Source: Demequina salsinemoris (lineage in GTDB: Bacteria > Actinomycetota > Actinomycetes > Actinomycetales > Demequinaceae). From it: a DNA stretch of 64,000 nt. The notes beneath the pieces are model-generated. The model worked only from the letters and a program-made list of their open reading frames with translations, had not been told where the DNA came from and made no database searches. The DNA lies in NCBI RefSeq assembly GCF_000974805.1, contig NZ_BBQZ01000004.1:124001-188000 (forward strand). Direction: 5' to 3'. The position numbers were made by a program, and so were the translations under genes. Shown piece after piece: positions 1-9,362 of this stretch; positions within the stretch are counted from its first letter, which is position 1; each line of letters starts with the position of its first letter.

Positions 1-970
1 CGACGGCGACTACAACATCGCCCAGAACTTCGACGTGCTGTCCCTCACCTCGTGGGCCGCTCTCTTCTTCGTCATCGGAGGCGCCGCGTTCGGGTTCCTC
101 GTGCCGATCCTGTCGGGCTTCATCGCCTTCGCGATCGCCGACCGACCCGGCCTGGTGCCCGGCATCGTCGGCGGCGCGATCGCCTCGACGATGGGCGCCG
201 GCTTCCTCGGCGGCATCGTGACCGGTCTGCTCGGCGGCTTCATCGCGAAGTGGATCGCGTCGTGGAAGGTGCACGCGGGCGTCCGTGGCGTCATGCCCGT
301 CGTCGTGATCCCGCTGCTGTCGACGCTGATCACCGCGGGCCTGTTCATCACGCTGCTCGGCAACCCGATCGCATCCCTGACCGACGGCCTCAACAACTGG
401 CTCACGACCCTGTCGGGCGGATCCGCATTCGTGCTCGGCCTCGTGCTCGGCGCGATGATGGGCTTCGACCTCGGCGGCCCCGTGAACAAGGTCGCGTACT
501 TCTTCGCCACGGCGGGCCTGTCCGCCGCGGGCACCGCGGCCGACGCCCCGCAGCTCAAGATCATGGCGGCCGTGATGGCCGCGGGCATGGTCGCCCCGCT
601 CGCGATGGCCCTCGCCACCGTCATCCGCCCGAAGCTCTTCTCCGAGCCCGAGCGTGAGAACGGCAAGGCGGCCTGGCTGCTCGGCGCCTCGTTCATCTCG
701 GAGGGCGCGATCCCGTTCGCGGCCGCCGACCCGATCCGCGTCATGGCGTCGTCCGTCGTCGGCTCCGCCCTGACCGGCGGCCTGGTGATGGTCTTCGGCG
801 CCACGCTCCGCGCCCCGCACGGAGGCATCTGGGTGCTGCCGCTCATCGGCAACTTCCTGTGGTTCCTCCTCGCGCTCGCCGCGGGTGTCGTCGTCACGGC
901 GCTGCTCGTGGTCCTCCTCAAGTCCCGCGACCGCAGCCTCGCCGAGGTCGACGCGGTGGCCACCGTCTAG
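1..970 (+). CDS. fruA: PTS fructose permease, EIIC domain (5' truncated)
   Basis: The reading frame is open from base 2, so the gene begins outside the window; the GTG at 35 is internal. The protein is a run of hydrophobic helices typical of the fructose-family EIIC domain, which carries sugar across the membrane while EIIB phosphorylates it. Diagnostic segments are ADRPGLVPGIVGG, AGFLGGIVTGLLGGF, MMGFDLGGPVNKVAYFF and the C-terminal SEGAIPFAAADPIRVM. The EIIA/EIIB domains, expected N-terminal or as separate genes, are not visible here. HPr follows after 26 bases and Enzyme I after that, so the general PTS proteins are co-transcribed with the permease. The EIIC assignment is firm; fructose as substrate is inferred from the family. 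Confidence 0.9.
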   Translation, partial: DGDYNIAQNFDVLSLTSWAALFFVIGGAAFGFLVPILSGFIAFAIADRPGLVPGIVGGAIASTMGAGFLGGIVTGLLGGFIAKWIASWKVHAGVRGVMPVVVIPLLSTLITAGLFITLLGNPIASLTDGLNNWLTTLSGGSAFVLGLVLGAMMGFDLGGPVNKVAYFFATAGLSAAGTAADAPQLKIMAAVMAAGMVAPLAMALATVIRPKLFSEPERENGKAAWLLGASFISEGAIPFAAADPIRVMASSVVGSALTGGLVMVFGATLRAPHGGIWVLPLIGNFLWFLLALAAGVVVTALLVVLLKSRDRSLAEVDAVATV

Positions 971-996
971 AACACCACCCCCGAAAGGACAGCATC

Positions 997-1266
997 ATGC
1001 CTACACGTACCGTGGCGATCGGCTCCTCCGTCGGGCTCCACGCCCGGCCCGCCCAGATCTTCGTGGCGGCAGTCCAGGAGTCCGGCCTCGCCGTGACCAT
1101 CGCCAAGGCAGGCGGCGCCCCCATGGACGCCCGCAGCATCCTCGGCGTCATGGCGCTCGGCGCCAAGAACTCCGACGAGGTCGAGCTCAACGCGGACGGC
1201 GACAACGCCGACGCGGTGCTCGATGGCCTCGTCGAGCTCCTCAAGCGCGACCTGGACGCGGAGTGA
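997..1266 (+). CDS. ptsH: Phosphocarrier protein HPr
   Basis: This 89-residue cytosolic protein relays phosphate from Enzyme I to EIIA domains. The active His15 lies in GLHARPA, and a Ser46-like residue lies in MDARSILGVM, the regulatory site region of HPr. Length is normal for the family. The ATG is preceded by GAAAGGAC at a workable Shine-Dalgarno distance; an in-frame upstream extension to 859 is antisense-like filler inside fruA and was discarded. The gene sits between fruA and ptsI on the same strand, consistent with one PTS transcript. Confidence 0.95.
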   Translation: MPTRTVAIGSSVGLHARPAQIFVAAVQESGLAVTIAKAGGAPMDARSILGVMALGAKNSDEVELNADGDNADAVLDGLVELLKRDLDAE

Positions 1267-1271
1267 CCGCG

Positions 1272-2954
1272 ATGCTCGTGCATGAGACCCGAACGGGCAT
1301 CGGCGTCAGCGGCGGCAGCGCCGCCGGGCCGGTAGTGCAGGTCGCACCGCCGGCCGCGCCGCCGAAGGACGAGCCCGCGCCCGCGGACGTCGACGCGGCG
1401 ATCCAGCACGTCCTCGAGTCCTTCGAGGCGGTCGCGGTCGAGCTCGACACCCGCGCCGCCGGCGCCGACGAGCACGCCGCGCCGATCCTCACGGCGAACG
1501 CGATGATGGCCCGCGACGTCGGCCTGCACGGCGCGGCCACGGACCGCCTCAAGGCGGGCGACGGGCCGGCGACCGCCATCAAGAACGCTGTCGAGGCCTA
1601 CGCCGCGCAGTTCGAGGCCCTCGGCGGCTACTTCGCCGAGCGCGTCGCGGACCTGCGCGACGTGGGCGCCCGTGCCGTCGCCGCGGCCCTCGGGCTGCCC
1701 GCGCCGGGCGTGCCGCCGCTGACCGAGCCGAGCGTCATCGTGGCGCTCGACCTCGCGCCGGCGGACACCGCGACCCTGGACCGCGAGCTCGCGATCGCGA
1801 TCGTGACCCAGGCGGGCGGCCGCACGAGCCACACGGCCATCCTGGCGGCCCAGCGCGGCATCCCCGCCGTCGTCCAGGTGCCCGACGCGACGTCGATCGA
1901 GCCCGGCACGTTCGTCGCCGTGGACGGCGACGCGGGCGAGGTCGCGATCGACCCCGATCCCGCGCTGCTCGAGGCCCAGCGCGTGCGCCGCGAGAAGCGC
2001 GCGGCCGCGCTCGCCACGTCCACAGGCCCCGGCCTCACCGCCGACGGCCACGCGGTCCCGCTGCTCGCCAACATCGGCGGCGTCGCCGACGCCGAGGAGG
2101 CCGGCCCGCAGGACCTCGAGGGCGTCGGGCTGTTCCGCACCGAGTTCGTGTTCCTGTCGGCCACCGTCGCGCCGACGCTCGAGGAGCAGACGGACATCTA
2201 CACCAAGGTGTTCGCCCCCTTCGAGGGACGACGCGTCGTGGTCCGCACGCTCGACGCAGGCGCCGACAAGCCGCTCGCCTTCGCCGACCTCGGCGAGGAG
2301 GAGAACCCCGCGCTCGGCCGCCGTGGGCTGAGGCTCTCCCAGGCGCTGCCCGACCTGCTCGACACCCAGCTCAAGGCGCTCGCGGCCGCCGCGAACGCCA
2401 CGGGTGCCGACGCTCGCGTCATGGCCCCGATGGTCGCCACGGTCGACGAGGCGGAGTGGTTCGCCTCGCGCGTCCGCGCCGCGGGGCTCAAGAAGGCCGG
2501 CGTGATGATCGAGGTGCCGGCGGCGGCGCTGCGCTCCGAGCACGTCCTCGAGAACGTCGACTTCGCGTCGATCGGCACGAACGATCTCGCGCAGTACACG
2601 ATGGCGACCGACCGCATGGCCGGCGAGCTGTCCGAGCTGCTCGACCCGTGGCAGCCCGCGGTGATCGACGTGGTCGCGGCGGCATGCGCCGGCGGCGCGG
2701 TCCACGACGTCCCGGTGGGCGTCTGCGGCGAGTCCGCGGGCGATCCGCTGCTCGCGCTCGTGCTCGTCGGCCTCGGCGTCGCGTCGCTTTCGATGGCGCC
2801 GTCCAAGGTGCCCGCCGTGAGGCTCGCGCTGTCGCTGCACACCCTGGAGGAGTGTCGTGAGCTCGCGCGCATCGCTCGATCCGCGCGAACCGCTCAGGAC
2901 GCCCACGAGGCCGTGCGCGCGGCCGCGAAGGACGCGCTCACGGAGATCCTGTAG
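1272..2954 (+). CDS. ptsI: PTS Enzyme I (PEP-protein phosphotransferase)
   Basis: The 560-residue enzyme transfers phosphate from PEP to HPr in the cytosol. The phosphorylated histidine is about residue 187 in GGRTSHTAILAA. The PEP-binding barrel shows GVGLFRTEFVF, GRRGLRLSQ, MIEVPAAAL, SIGTNDLAQYTMATDR and VGVCGESAGDP. Length matches the usual 550-575. The ATG at 1272 has GGAG 8 bases upstream. A GTG at 1263, overlapping the ptsH stop as GTGA, would add three residues and cannot be excluded. A hairpin terminator follows the stop. Confidence 0.95.
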   Translation: MLVHETRTGIGVSGGSAAGPVVQVAPPAAPPKDEPAPADVDAAIQHVLESFEAVAVELDTRAAGADEHAAPILTANAMMARDVGLHGAATDRLKAGDGPATAIKNAVEAYAAQFEALGGYFAERVADLRDVGARAVAAALGLPAPGVPPLTEPSVIVALDLAPADTATLDRELAIAIVTQAGGRTSHTAILAAQRGIPAVVQVPDATSIEPGTFVAVDGDAGEVAIDPDPALLEAQRVRREKRAAALATSTGPGLTADGHAVPLLANIGGVADAEEAGPQDLEGVGLFRTEFVFLSATVAPTLEEQTDIYTKVFAPFEGRRVVVRTLDAGADKPLAFADLGEEENPALGRRGLRLSQALPDLLDTQLKALAAAANATGADARVMAPMVATVDEAEWFASRVRAAGLKKAGVMIEVPAAALRSEHVLENVDFASIGTNDLAQYTMATDRMAGELSELLDPWQPAVIDVVAAACAGGAVHDVPVGVCGESAGDPLLALVLVGLGVASLSMAPSKVPAVRLALSLHTLEECRELARIARSARTAQDAHEAVRAAAKDALTEIL

Positions 2955-2985
2955 CCGCCCCTGACAGGGCCGATCTCCCCGGCCC

Positions 2986-3022
2986 CGATGCCCTCGTTCC
3001 CGCTGTCGGGGACGGGGGCATC
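2986..3022 (+). terminator. Hairpin terminator after ptsI
   Basis: The arms 2986-3001 and 3008-3022 form a long, nearly perfect GC-rich stem (CGATGCCC..CCC against GGG..GGGCATCG) around a six-base loop. There is no U tract, as is common for high-GC actinobacteria. The right arm contains GGCATCGTCC, a one-mismatch copy of the dispersed 10-mer. Confidence 0.6.
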
Positions 3023-3158
3023 GTCCTGTCGCTACCTGGGTCGCGTGCGTCCTCGCGACGCCGCCACGCCCGTCCGGCGCGTCCTGGTGGGAGCTCGGTG
3101 CAAGGGATCGCGCGGATCCTGCACTCAGTTCCCACCGGCGAGCATCGGGCCGGGAAAG

Positions 3159-3232
3159 TGCCCCCGGCGGGATTCGAACCCGCACTGAGCCGATTTTAAG
3201 TCGGCTGCCTCTGCCAGTTGGGCTACGGGGGC
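3159..3232 (-). tRNA. tRNA with UAA anticodon (Leu), short variable loop
   Basis: The minus strand folds as a 74-base cloverleaf. The acceptor stem is GCCCCCG/CGGGGGC with discriminator A. The anticodon stem GCCGA/TCGGC encloses loop CTTAAAA, so the anticodon is UAA (reads UUA, Leu). The T arm is GCGGG-TTCGAAT-CCCGC. CCA is not encoded. The variable region is only about 5 bases (TCAGT), making this a class I tRNA, whereas leucine tRNAs normally carry a long variable arm. UUA codons are rare in this GC-rich window, so the tRNA serves few codons. Confidence 0.85.
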
Positions 3233-3357
3233 TGGGGTGGGAGACGGACGATGCTGGGTCCGGCCTCGTCCCGACCAGGGGTCAGGATCGCCGTCCCGGG
3301 GCGGCACGCGCCGCCTCTGGGGTCAGGATCGCCGATCCGGAGCCTCGGCGAGCCCCG

Positions 3358-4314
3358 CTATAAGCGCTCGGCCGCCGAGAACGCGATGCCGTCGAGGATG
3401 TCGTGCTCGCTCGTCACGACGTGCGGCAGCTCTCCCCCGTTCTCCTGCACCGCGGTGCGCACCCGTCCCATGAGGGTCCGCCACACGAGCGCGCCGGCGC
3501 CGATGACGTCGACGCGGCCGGGGTGCATGAAGCCGAGCGCCGCGCGCGAGTCGTGGGAGGCGTGCAGGAGCTCATCGCACGCCTTGATCGCGGCGTCGAT
3601 CGGGATGACAGCGCCGTTGATCCTCTCCCGGGAGTACTCGTGAAGCCCAAGCGCGTGCGCGGTGATGGTCGTGATGGAGCCCGCGAGCCCGACGAGCGTG
3701 CGGGTCTGCCCGATCGGCACTCCCTCGAAGGCCTTGTCGATCGCGTCGTGGATGTCCGCGGTGGCGGCGGCGATCTCGTCGGACTCGGGAGGGTCGCTCA
3801 CCAGGTGGCGCTCGGTCATGCGCACGCAGCCCACGTCCATCGAGTGCGCCGCCGAGGGGGTGTCCGAGCCGAGGACCACCTCGGTCGAGCCGCCGCCCAG
3901 GTCGACGACCAGGTAGGGGGCGTCGTGGCTCGCGTCCAGCACGGAGGTGGCGCCGCGGAAGCTGAGCCGCGCCTCCTCGTCGCCCGAGATGACCTCGGGG
4001 GTGACGCCCAGGCGCTCGCGCACGCCCTCGAGGAAGACGTCGCGGTTGCGGGCGTCGCGCGTGGCCGACGTGGCGACGAAGCGGATCGCCTCGACTCCCG
4101 CCTCGCGGCACTTCGCGGCGATCTCGTCGGTCGCGGCGAAGGTGCGCTCAAGCGCCTCGGCGGCGAACTCGCCCGTGCGGTCAACGCCCTGCCCGAGCCG
4201 CACCACGGTCATGGTGCGCGACAGGTCGGTGAGCGTTCCCGAGGCGGTGTCGACGTCTGCGATCAGCAGTCGGATGGAGTTGGTTCCACAGTCGATGGCG
4301 GCGACGCGAGTCAT
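3358..4314 (-). CDS. ppx: Exopolyphosphatase / pppGpp phosphohydrolase (Ppx/GppA)
   Basis: The 318-residue cytosolic protein belongs to the ASKHA-fold Ppx/GppA family, which hydrolyses terminal phosphates of polyphosphate or pppGpp. The N-terminal phosphate-binding motif is AIDCGTNSIRLLIAD. A second nucleotide loop, YLVVDLGGGSTEVVLG, lies near residue 140. The length fits the short actinobacterial two-domain form (like Mtb Rv1026) rather than the 500-residue enterobacterial enzyme. It lies downstream of eno, ftsB and DUF501 on the same strand, the conserved actinobacterial order, with one extra membrane-protein gene inserted before it. Confidence 0.9.
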   Translation of the reverse strand: MTRVAAIDCGTNSIRLLIADVDTASGTLTDLSRTMTVVRLGQGVDRTGEFAAEALERTFAATDEIAAKCREAGVEAIRFVATSATRDARNRDVFLEGVRERLGVTPEVISGDEEARLSFRGATSVLDASHDAPYLVVDLGGGSTEVVLGSDTPSAAHSMDVGCVRMTERHLVSDPPESDEIAAATADIHDAIDKAFEGVPIGQTRTLVGLAGSITTITAHALGLHEYSRERINGAVIPIDAAIKACDELLHASHDSRAALGFMHPGRVDVIGAGALVWRTLMGRVRTAVQENGGELPHVVTSEHDILDGIAFSAAERL

Positions 4315-4412
4315 GCCCTCAGGGTAGCCGGGGACAGGGACGATGCGGTGCGCGGGCGGGGACGACGGCCCAGCGGTCCGGGTGGTTCAGTGGGCGCGGC
4401 GGCCCAGCAGGA

Positions 4413-5120
4413 TCAGCGGTCCTGCGGCCAGAGGGGCTCGCCGCCACCGGGGGTGGGCTGCGGCTCGCGAGTCACGTCGGCCTCCGCGTCCGCGCGGTCC
4501 GTCGTCGCCGGGGCCAGAGCGGCCTGCGCGCCATCCTGCGCGGTCTCGCGCTCGTCGGGGGCGACGCACGCGATCCAGTCGCCGGCGATCGTGAGGCGGA
4601 TGTCGAGCTTGGCGCACGCCTCGACGAGCGGCTCGAGCGACATGGTCGACGAGTCGAGGGGCATGGAGAACTCCATCACCTCGCCGTTGCAGTGCCAGCG
4701 GTGGTGGCGCACGGGGTAGTCCCCCTGCGTGCGCGAGTCGGCGTCGAGCTCGAGCAGGCCGCCGGCAGGCACCTCGAGGCGCCACGTGGCGCTCACGAGA
4801 CGCGCGCGGGACGTCGAGGACGGCGTGAGCGACAGGACCAGCACCTCGGGGAGGCGGTCGAGCTCCACCGGGCCATGCGTCGGTCCGTCGAAGCGGCGCG
4901 AGACGGTCGCGCCGACCCACACCGCGGCGACGAGCCCGGCGAGGCAGGCCCCGATGAGCAGCATCTCGGGCGCACGGAGGTCGTCGCCGTACGCGAACAC
5001 CCGGAACAGCCCGTAGGCGGGCAGGGAGGACACCAGCAGGAACAGCACCACACCGGCGAGCATCGCCACGGGGCGCATGCTGCCGCCGTGATGAAGGACC
5101 GTCGCACGTGACGAGGCCAT
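4413..5120 (-). CDS. Hypothetical two-helix membrane protein
   Basis: I do not recognise a family for this 235-residue protein. Two hydrophobic segments near residues 17-38 and 54-74 are followed by a soluble domain of about 120 residues containing W, C and H-rich stretches (RHHRWHC). The C-terminal tail is acidic and Pro-rich. An amphipathic N-terminus then a cytoplasmic or extracellular domain is likely. The gene interrupts the usual DUF501-ppx adjacency, so it is probably lineage-specific. The ATG start at 5120 lacks a strong Shine-Dalgarno. Confidence 0.7.
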   Translation of the reverse strand: MASSRATVLHHGGSMRPVAMLAGVVLFLLVSSLPAYGLFRVFAYGDDLRAPEMLLIGACLAGLVAAVWVGATVSRRFDGPTHGPVELDRLPEVLVLSLTPSSTSRARLVSATWRLEVPAGGLLELDADSRTQGDYPVRHHRWHCNGEVMEFSMPLDSSTMSLEPLVEACAKLDIRLTIAGDWIACVAPDERETAQDGAQAALAPATTDRADAEADVTREPQPTPGGGEPLWPQDR

Positions 5121-5293
5121 CGCACCATCTTTCTTACATCTACTCGGCGCCGCCGACGCCGGACGAATGGAACACCTGCAACGAGGGGGGACGTCGCAGG
5201 GGAAGAGCCGTTCGGTTGACTACGTTAACGCTCACCAAGCGCTCGCGGAAGTCCCAGAACGAGACCGTTGGACGTTTGTCCGAATCAACCGGT
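5121..5293. other. Short intergenic gap, no gene seen
   Basis: About 170 bases separate the membrane-protein gene from DUF501. The stretch is less GC-rich than its surroundings and includes TTGACTACGTTAACGC with a central GTTAAC. It may hold the promoter of the downstream minus-strand gene, but I cannot place promoter boxes with confidence. Confidence 0.3.
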
Positions 5294-5806
5294 TCACTCT
5301 TCCAGGGGCGCGCACGCGCAGCGGTCGGGCCGCCACGAGTCCGCGATGAGAGCCAGCGCCTCGTCCCCGAAGGGATTGACACCCGGACCGTCCGCGAGCG
5401 CGTGCCCCACGAGCACGTGCAGGCACTTCACGCGATCCGGCATGCCGCCCGCGGAGATCCCCGCGATCTCGGGGACCTCGCCGAGCTCGGCACGGTCCGC
5501 GAGATACCGCTCGTGGGCCGCCCTGTAGGCGTCCGCGAGCTCGGGGTCCTCCCCGAGCCGCTCCTGCATCGTCCGCATCGTGCCGACCGCCTCGAGGGTG
5601 GAGACGGCGCTGACGGCGTCGGGATGAGTCAGGTAGTACAGCGTGGGGAACGGGGTCCCGTCGTCGAGGCGAGGACGCGTCTTGACCACGGTCGGGTTGC
5701 CGCACACGCAACGCGCGGCGATGCCCGCGAGACCGCGTGGCTCACGACCCAGCTGGGCTCGCAGCACGGCTACATCTCGCTCGTCGACCTCGGTTCTCAC
5801 CCGCAC
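5294..5806 (-). CDS. DUF501 family protein
   Basis: This 170-residue protein matches the actinobacterial DUF501 family of unknown function, usually encoded between ftsB/divIC and ppx, as here. Characteristic segments are AVLRAQLGREPRGLAGIAARC, then CGNPTVVKTRPRL, PFPTLYYLTHP and the C-terminal MPDRVKCLHVLVGHALADG. Two cysteine pairs (CVC near residue 30 and CAC near the C-terminus) could bind a metal; this is inference. The start is one of two GTG codons (5806 or 5800). Neither has a clear ribosome-binding site, and a TAGAAT sequence immediately upstream raises the possibility of an additional leaderless transcript. Confidence 0.85.
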   Translation of the reverse strand: MRVRTEVDERDVAVLRAQLGREPRGLAGIAARCVCGNPTVVKTRPRLDDGTPFPTLYYLTHPDAVSAVSTLEAVGTMRTMQERLGEDPELADAYRAAHERYLADRAELGEVPEIAGISAGGMPDRVKCLHVLVGHALADGPGVNPFGDEALALIADSWRPDRCACAPLEE

Positions 5807-5826
5807 AATTCTACGTGCGATGCGGA

Positions 5827-6528
5827 CTACTCCGACCCGGCCTCCTCGACCGACTCCCAGATCTGGTCGTACCAGGCCACCTCGGTCGAGTTCTCCGGAA
5901 GCCTCGACGCGGCGGGCGAGCCGTCCGCGTGGTTCTCCGCGGTCTCCGGATCGGTGACCTTGTACGCCGTCTCGCCGGGGAAGACCATCTGCAGGCGCTC
6001 GCGCGCCTGCGCGATCACGTAGGCGTCGTCGTCCCACCGGTTGACGTCGGCCTGGAGCTCGTCGACCTCGTCCTGGGCGTCGTCGCGCTGCGCGGCGAGC
6101 TCGGTGAGGGTCGCCTGCTGGTCCAGGTACACGCGCACGCTCGGCACGACCACCGCGACCGCGAGCGCGAGCACCACCACCAGGACGCCCGCGCGCCACG
6201 TGAACATCCACGCGAACGACCCGCGACGACCCTTGGCCTCGATCCGGCGGGACGACGAGGGGCGCGACGCCGCAGTAGGCCCGCCAGGCCTCGTGGACGA
6301 TGCGGTGGTCGCCTTGCGCGAGAAGACCGAGGCGCCCTTGGAGCCCGCGGGCCGCGGCTTGCCAGAGGCGGCGGGCCGCCCCTTGACGGTGCGCGCGGTG
6401 CCGGAGCGCGGGGCGGCGGTCCTGCCCGACGAGCCGCGCGGAGTGGCCGGAGTGCGGGACGATCCTGAGCGCGCCGACGCCGCACGTGCCCCGCTCCGGG
6501 GCGCGCCAGGACGGTTCGACGCACTCAT
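5827..6528 (-). CDS. ftsB: Septum formation initiator FtsB/DivIC
   Basis: The 233-residue bitopic membrane protein has a long basic, disordered N-terminus (about 1-105, rich in R, S, A, P, G), one transmembrane helix (about 112-130), a coiled coil (about 136-165) and the family motif AYVIAQARERLQMVFPGE. In the divisome FtsB pairs with FtsL and FtsQ. Its position after eno and before DUF501 is the conserved actinobacterial arrangement. The N-terminal tail contains ATTASSTRP, encoded by a copy of the dispersed CGCATCGTCC motif. The ATG at 6528 was chosen because further upstream sequence overlaps the yaeQ gene in another frame. Confidence 0.9.
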   Translation of the reverse strand: MSASNRPGAPRSGARAASARSGSSRTPATPRGSSGRTAAPRSGTARTVKGRPAASGKPRPAGSKGASVFSRKATTASSTRPGGPTAASRPSSSRRIEAKGRRGSFAWMFTWRAGVLVVVLALAVAVVVPSVRVYLDQQATLTELAAQRDDAQDEVDELQADVNRWDDDAYVIAQARERLQMVFPGETAYKVTDPETAENHADGSPAASRLPENSTEVAWYDQIWESVEEAGSE

Positions 6529-6596
6529 GGGCTTATTGTCACCGCTGGTCCGCCCGGCTCCGGGCCACGACCGGGGCGAGTCGTGCGATTCGGACC

Positions 6597-7136
6597 TCAC
6601 GCGAGCGGGTGACGGTGCAGGGCGGTGTCGGCCGAGGTGCCGTTGATCTCGAGGTAGAGGTGTCCGTCCGTCACCGACGCGGTGAGCGCGTTGCGGCGCT
6701 CGATCTGCGCGGCGGTGTCCTCGATGAAGCCCGGGTCGAACGAGGTCAGCACGATGTCCTCGCGCCCGTAGATCTTCTTGCCCTCCCAGCCGGCGAGCAC
6801 CTTCGCCGGATCGCGGTGGGTGTACACGGCCGTGCGGTCGGCGAGGCGGCTGCCGCGGTGCAGGCGCTCGGCCTCGGGCTGGCCGATCTCGATCCACGTG
6901 ACGATGCGTCCCGTGAGGTCCTTGACCATGACCGCGGGCTCCTCGGTGCCCGCGATCCCCTGGCCGAAGTCGACGCCCTCGGCGTATTCCAGGCAGTACG
7001 CGAGGACGCGGGTCATCATGAACGGCGCGGTCTCGGAGGGGTGCCGCGCGACGCGCAGCGACAGGGACTCGTAGACGCCGCGGTCCACGTCCGCGAGCTC
7101 GATCTCAAACGTGTGGACTGTCGCGCCGATGGCCAT
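6597..7136 (-). CDS. yaeQ: YaeQ family protein
   Basis: The 179-residue protein matches YaeQ, a small protein with a PD-(D/E)XK nuclease-like fold but unproven function. Family signatures visible are the start MAIGATVHTFEIEL, SLRVARHPSETAPFMMTRVLAYCL, WIEIGQP and VYTHRDP. The ATG at 7136 aligns with family N-termini; an upstream extension through the motif-rich spacer is rejected. It is inserted between eno and ftsB, which are adjacent in many actinobacteria. It has its own upstream gap with the eno terminator and three copies of the dispersed 10-mer. Confidence 0.85.
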   Translation of the reverse strand: MAIGATVHTFEIELADVDRGVYESLSLRVARHPSETAPFMMTRVLAYCLEYAEGVDFGQGIAGTEEPAVMVKDLTGRIVTWIEIGQPEAERLHRGSRLADRTAVYTHRDPAKVLAGWEGKKIYGREDIVLTSFDPGFIEDTAAQIERRNALTASVTDGHLYLEINGTSADTALHRHPLA

Positions 7137-7174
7137 GACGGACAAGCCTACGGGCCGGGAACCGAGGCGCCTGC

Positions 7175-7218
7175 CGCATCGTCCCGGCCCCCGCATCGTC
7201 CCGACGCCCGCATCGTCC
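7175..7218. repeat. Three tandem-spaced copies of CGCATCGTCC
   Basis: Exact copies start at 7175, 7192 and 7209, all in the same orientation, spaced 17 bases apart. They fill the gap between the eno terminator and yaeQ. Each is preceded by C, giving CCGCATCGTCC. Confidence 0.9.
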
Positions 7219-7232
7219 CCGGGGAACGCGAA

Positions 7233-7266
7233 CGGCGGGTGCACCCCCGAAGGGGTGCACCCGCCG
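7233..7266 (-). terminator. Intrinsic hairpin terminator of eno
   Basis: A perfect 15-bp stem (7233-7247 with 7252-7266) closes on the tetraloop CGAA; on the transcribed strand the loop reads TTCG. It begins 24 bases after the eno stop codon. Three copies of the dispersed 10-mer follow immediately. Confidence 0.9.
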
Positions 7267-7289
7267 TCAGCAGCGACTAGGCGTAGGCC

Positions 7290-8627
<1,338 letters not shown>

Positions 8628-8701
8628 CTAGCGACGGACCGTGCTCCGCTCTCGCGGTCCTTGGTCCTAACGGATGAACGTCCGGTGACGCTTCACCGTC
8701 G

Positions 8702-9358
8702 TCATTCACCTATCCTGCGCGCACCAGCGCGTTCTGTCTCGCGGGCCGCGGCCTCGAAGGACCGGACGGCCTCGCGCAGGGCGGACTCGGCGTCCACGCC
8801 CGCTGCGCTCGCCTCGGCGGCGAGCGCGAGCAGTCGCTCGCCGATGCCGTCTCCGGACGATGCGCCCGTGGACGATGCGGTCACGTCCAGTCCCGCGCGC
8901 TCGGCTCGGCTCAGCATCTTCTGTGCGCGCTGCAGCGCGGGAAGCGCGGCGGGCACGCCGTCCATCACCGACTCGCGACCCATGGTGCGTGCCTTGATCG
9001 CGTGCCAGTTGGCGGTCACGGTCTCCGCGTCCTCGGCGATCACGTCGGCGAACACGTGCGGATGCCGCTCGACGAGCTTGTCCGCGCAGGCCTTGGCGAT
9101 CTCCTCGATGCCGAACGGCTCGTCCGGATGCTCCTGAGCGACGCGCGCGTGGAAGACCACCTGGAGCAGGACGTCGCCGAGCTCGCCGAGCATCTCGCCA
9201 CGGTCGCCGGACTCGATCGCCTCGGCGAGCTCGTGCGCCTCCTCGATCGCGTACGGCGCGAGGGACTCGTGAGTCTGCTCGGCGTCCCAGGGGCAGCCTC
9301 CGTCGGAGCGGAGACGATCCATGACCTCCAGAAGGCGGTCGACCTGGCTCGCCGTCAT
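8702..9358 (-). CDS. mazG: MazG-family nucleoside triphosphate pyrophosphohydrolase
   Basis: The 218-residue protein hydrolyses NTPs to NMP and PPi and is thought to clean non-canonical nucleotides. A single MazG domain shows GGCPWDAEQTHESL and the metal-binding pairs EEAHELAEA and ELGDVLLQVVFHA. The second half is less conserved and contains the linker TASSTGASSGD, encoded by two adjacent copies of the dispersed 10-mer (8855 and 8870). It precedes eno on the same strand, as in other actinobacteria, separated by 128 bases that should hold the eno promoter. Confidence 0.9.
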   Translation of the reverse strand: MTASQVDRLLEVMDRLRSDGGCPWDAEQTHESLAPYAIEEAHELAEAIESGDRGEMLGELGDVLLQVVFHARVAQEHPDEPFGIEEIAKACADKLVERHPHVFADVIAEDAETVTANWHAIKARTMGRESVMDGVPAALPALQRAQKMLSRAERAGLDVTASSTGASSGDGIGERLLALAAEASAAGVDAESALREAVRSFEAAARETERAGARRIGE

Positions 9359-9362
9359 ACGC

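Noticed and set aside
918-3185. Long open frame of 755 codons opposite ptsH-ptsI
   Set aside because: It is antisense to a clear Enzyme I gene, is Arg/Gly-rich low-complexity, and extends through a tRNA. Such antisense frames are expected at this GC content.
3278-3333. Direct repeat GGGGTCAGGATCGCCG upstream of the Leu tRNA
   Set aside because: Two copies about 40 bases apart are visible, but they have no clear operator symmetry and could be a chance local duplication.
7175-7218. Short CRISPR-like array
   Set aside because: The units are 10-11 bases with 6-7 base spacers, far too short for CRISPR, and the same word is dispersed throughout the window in both orientations.
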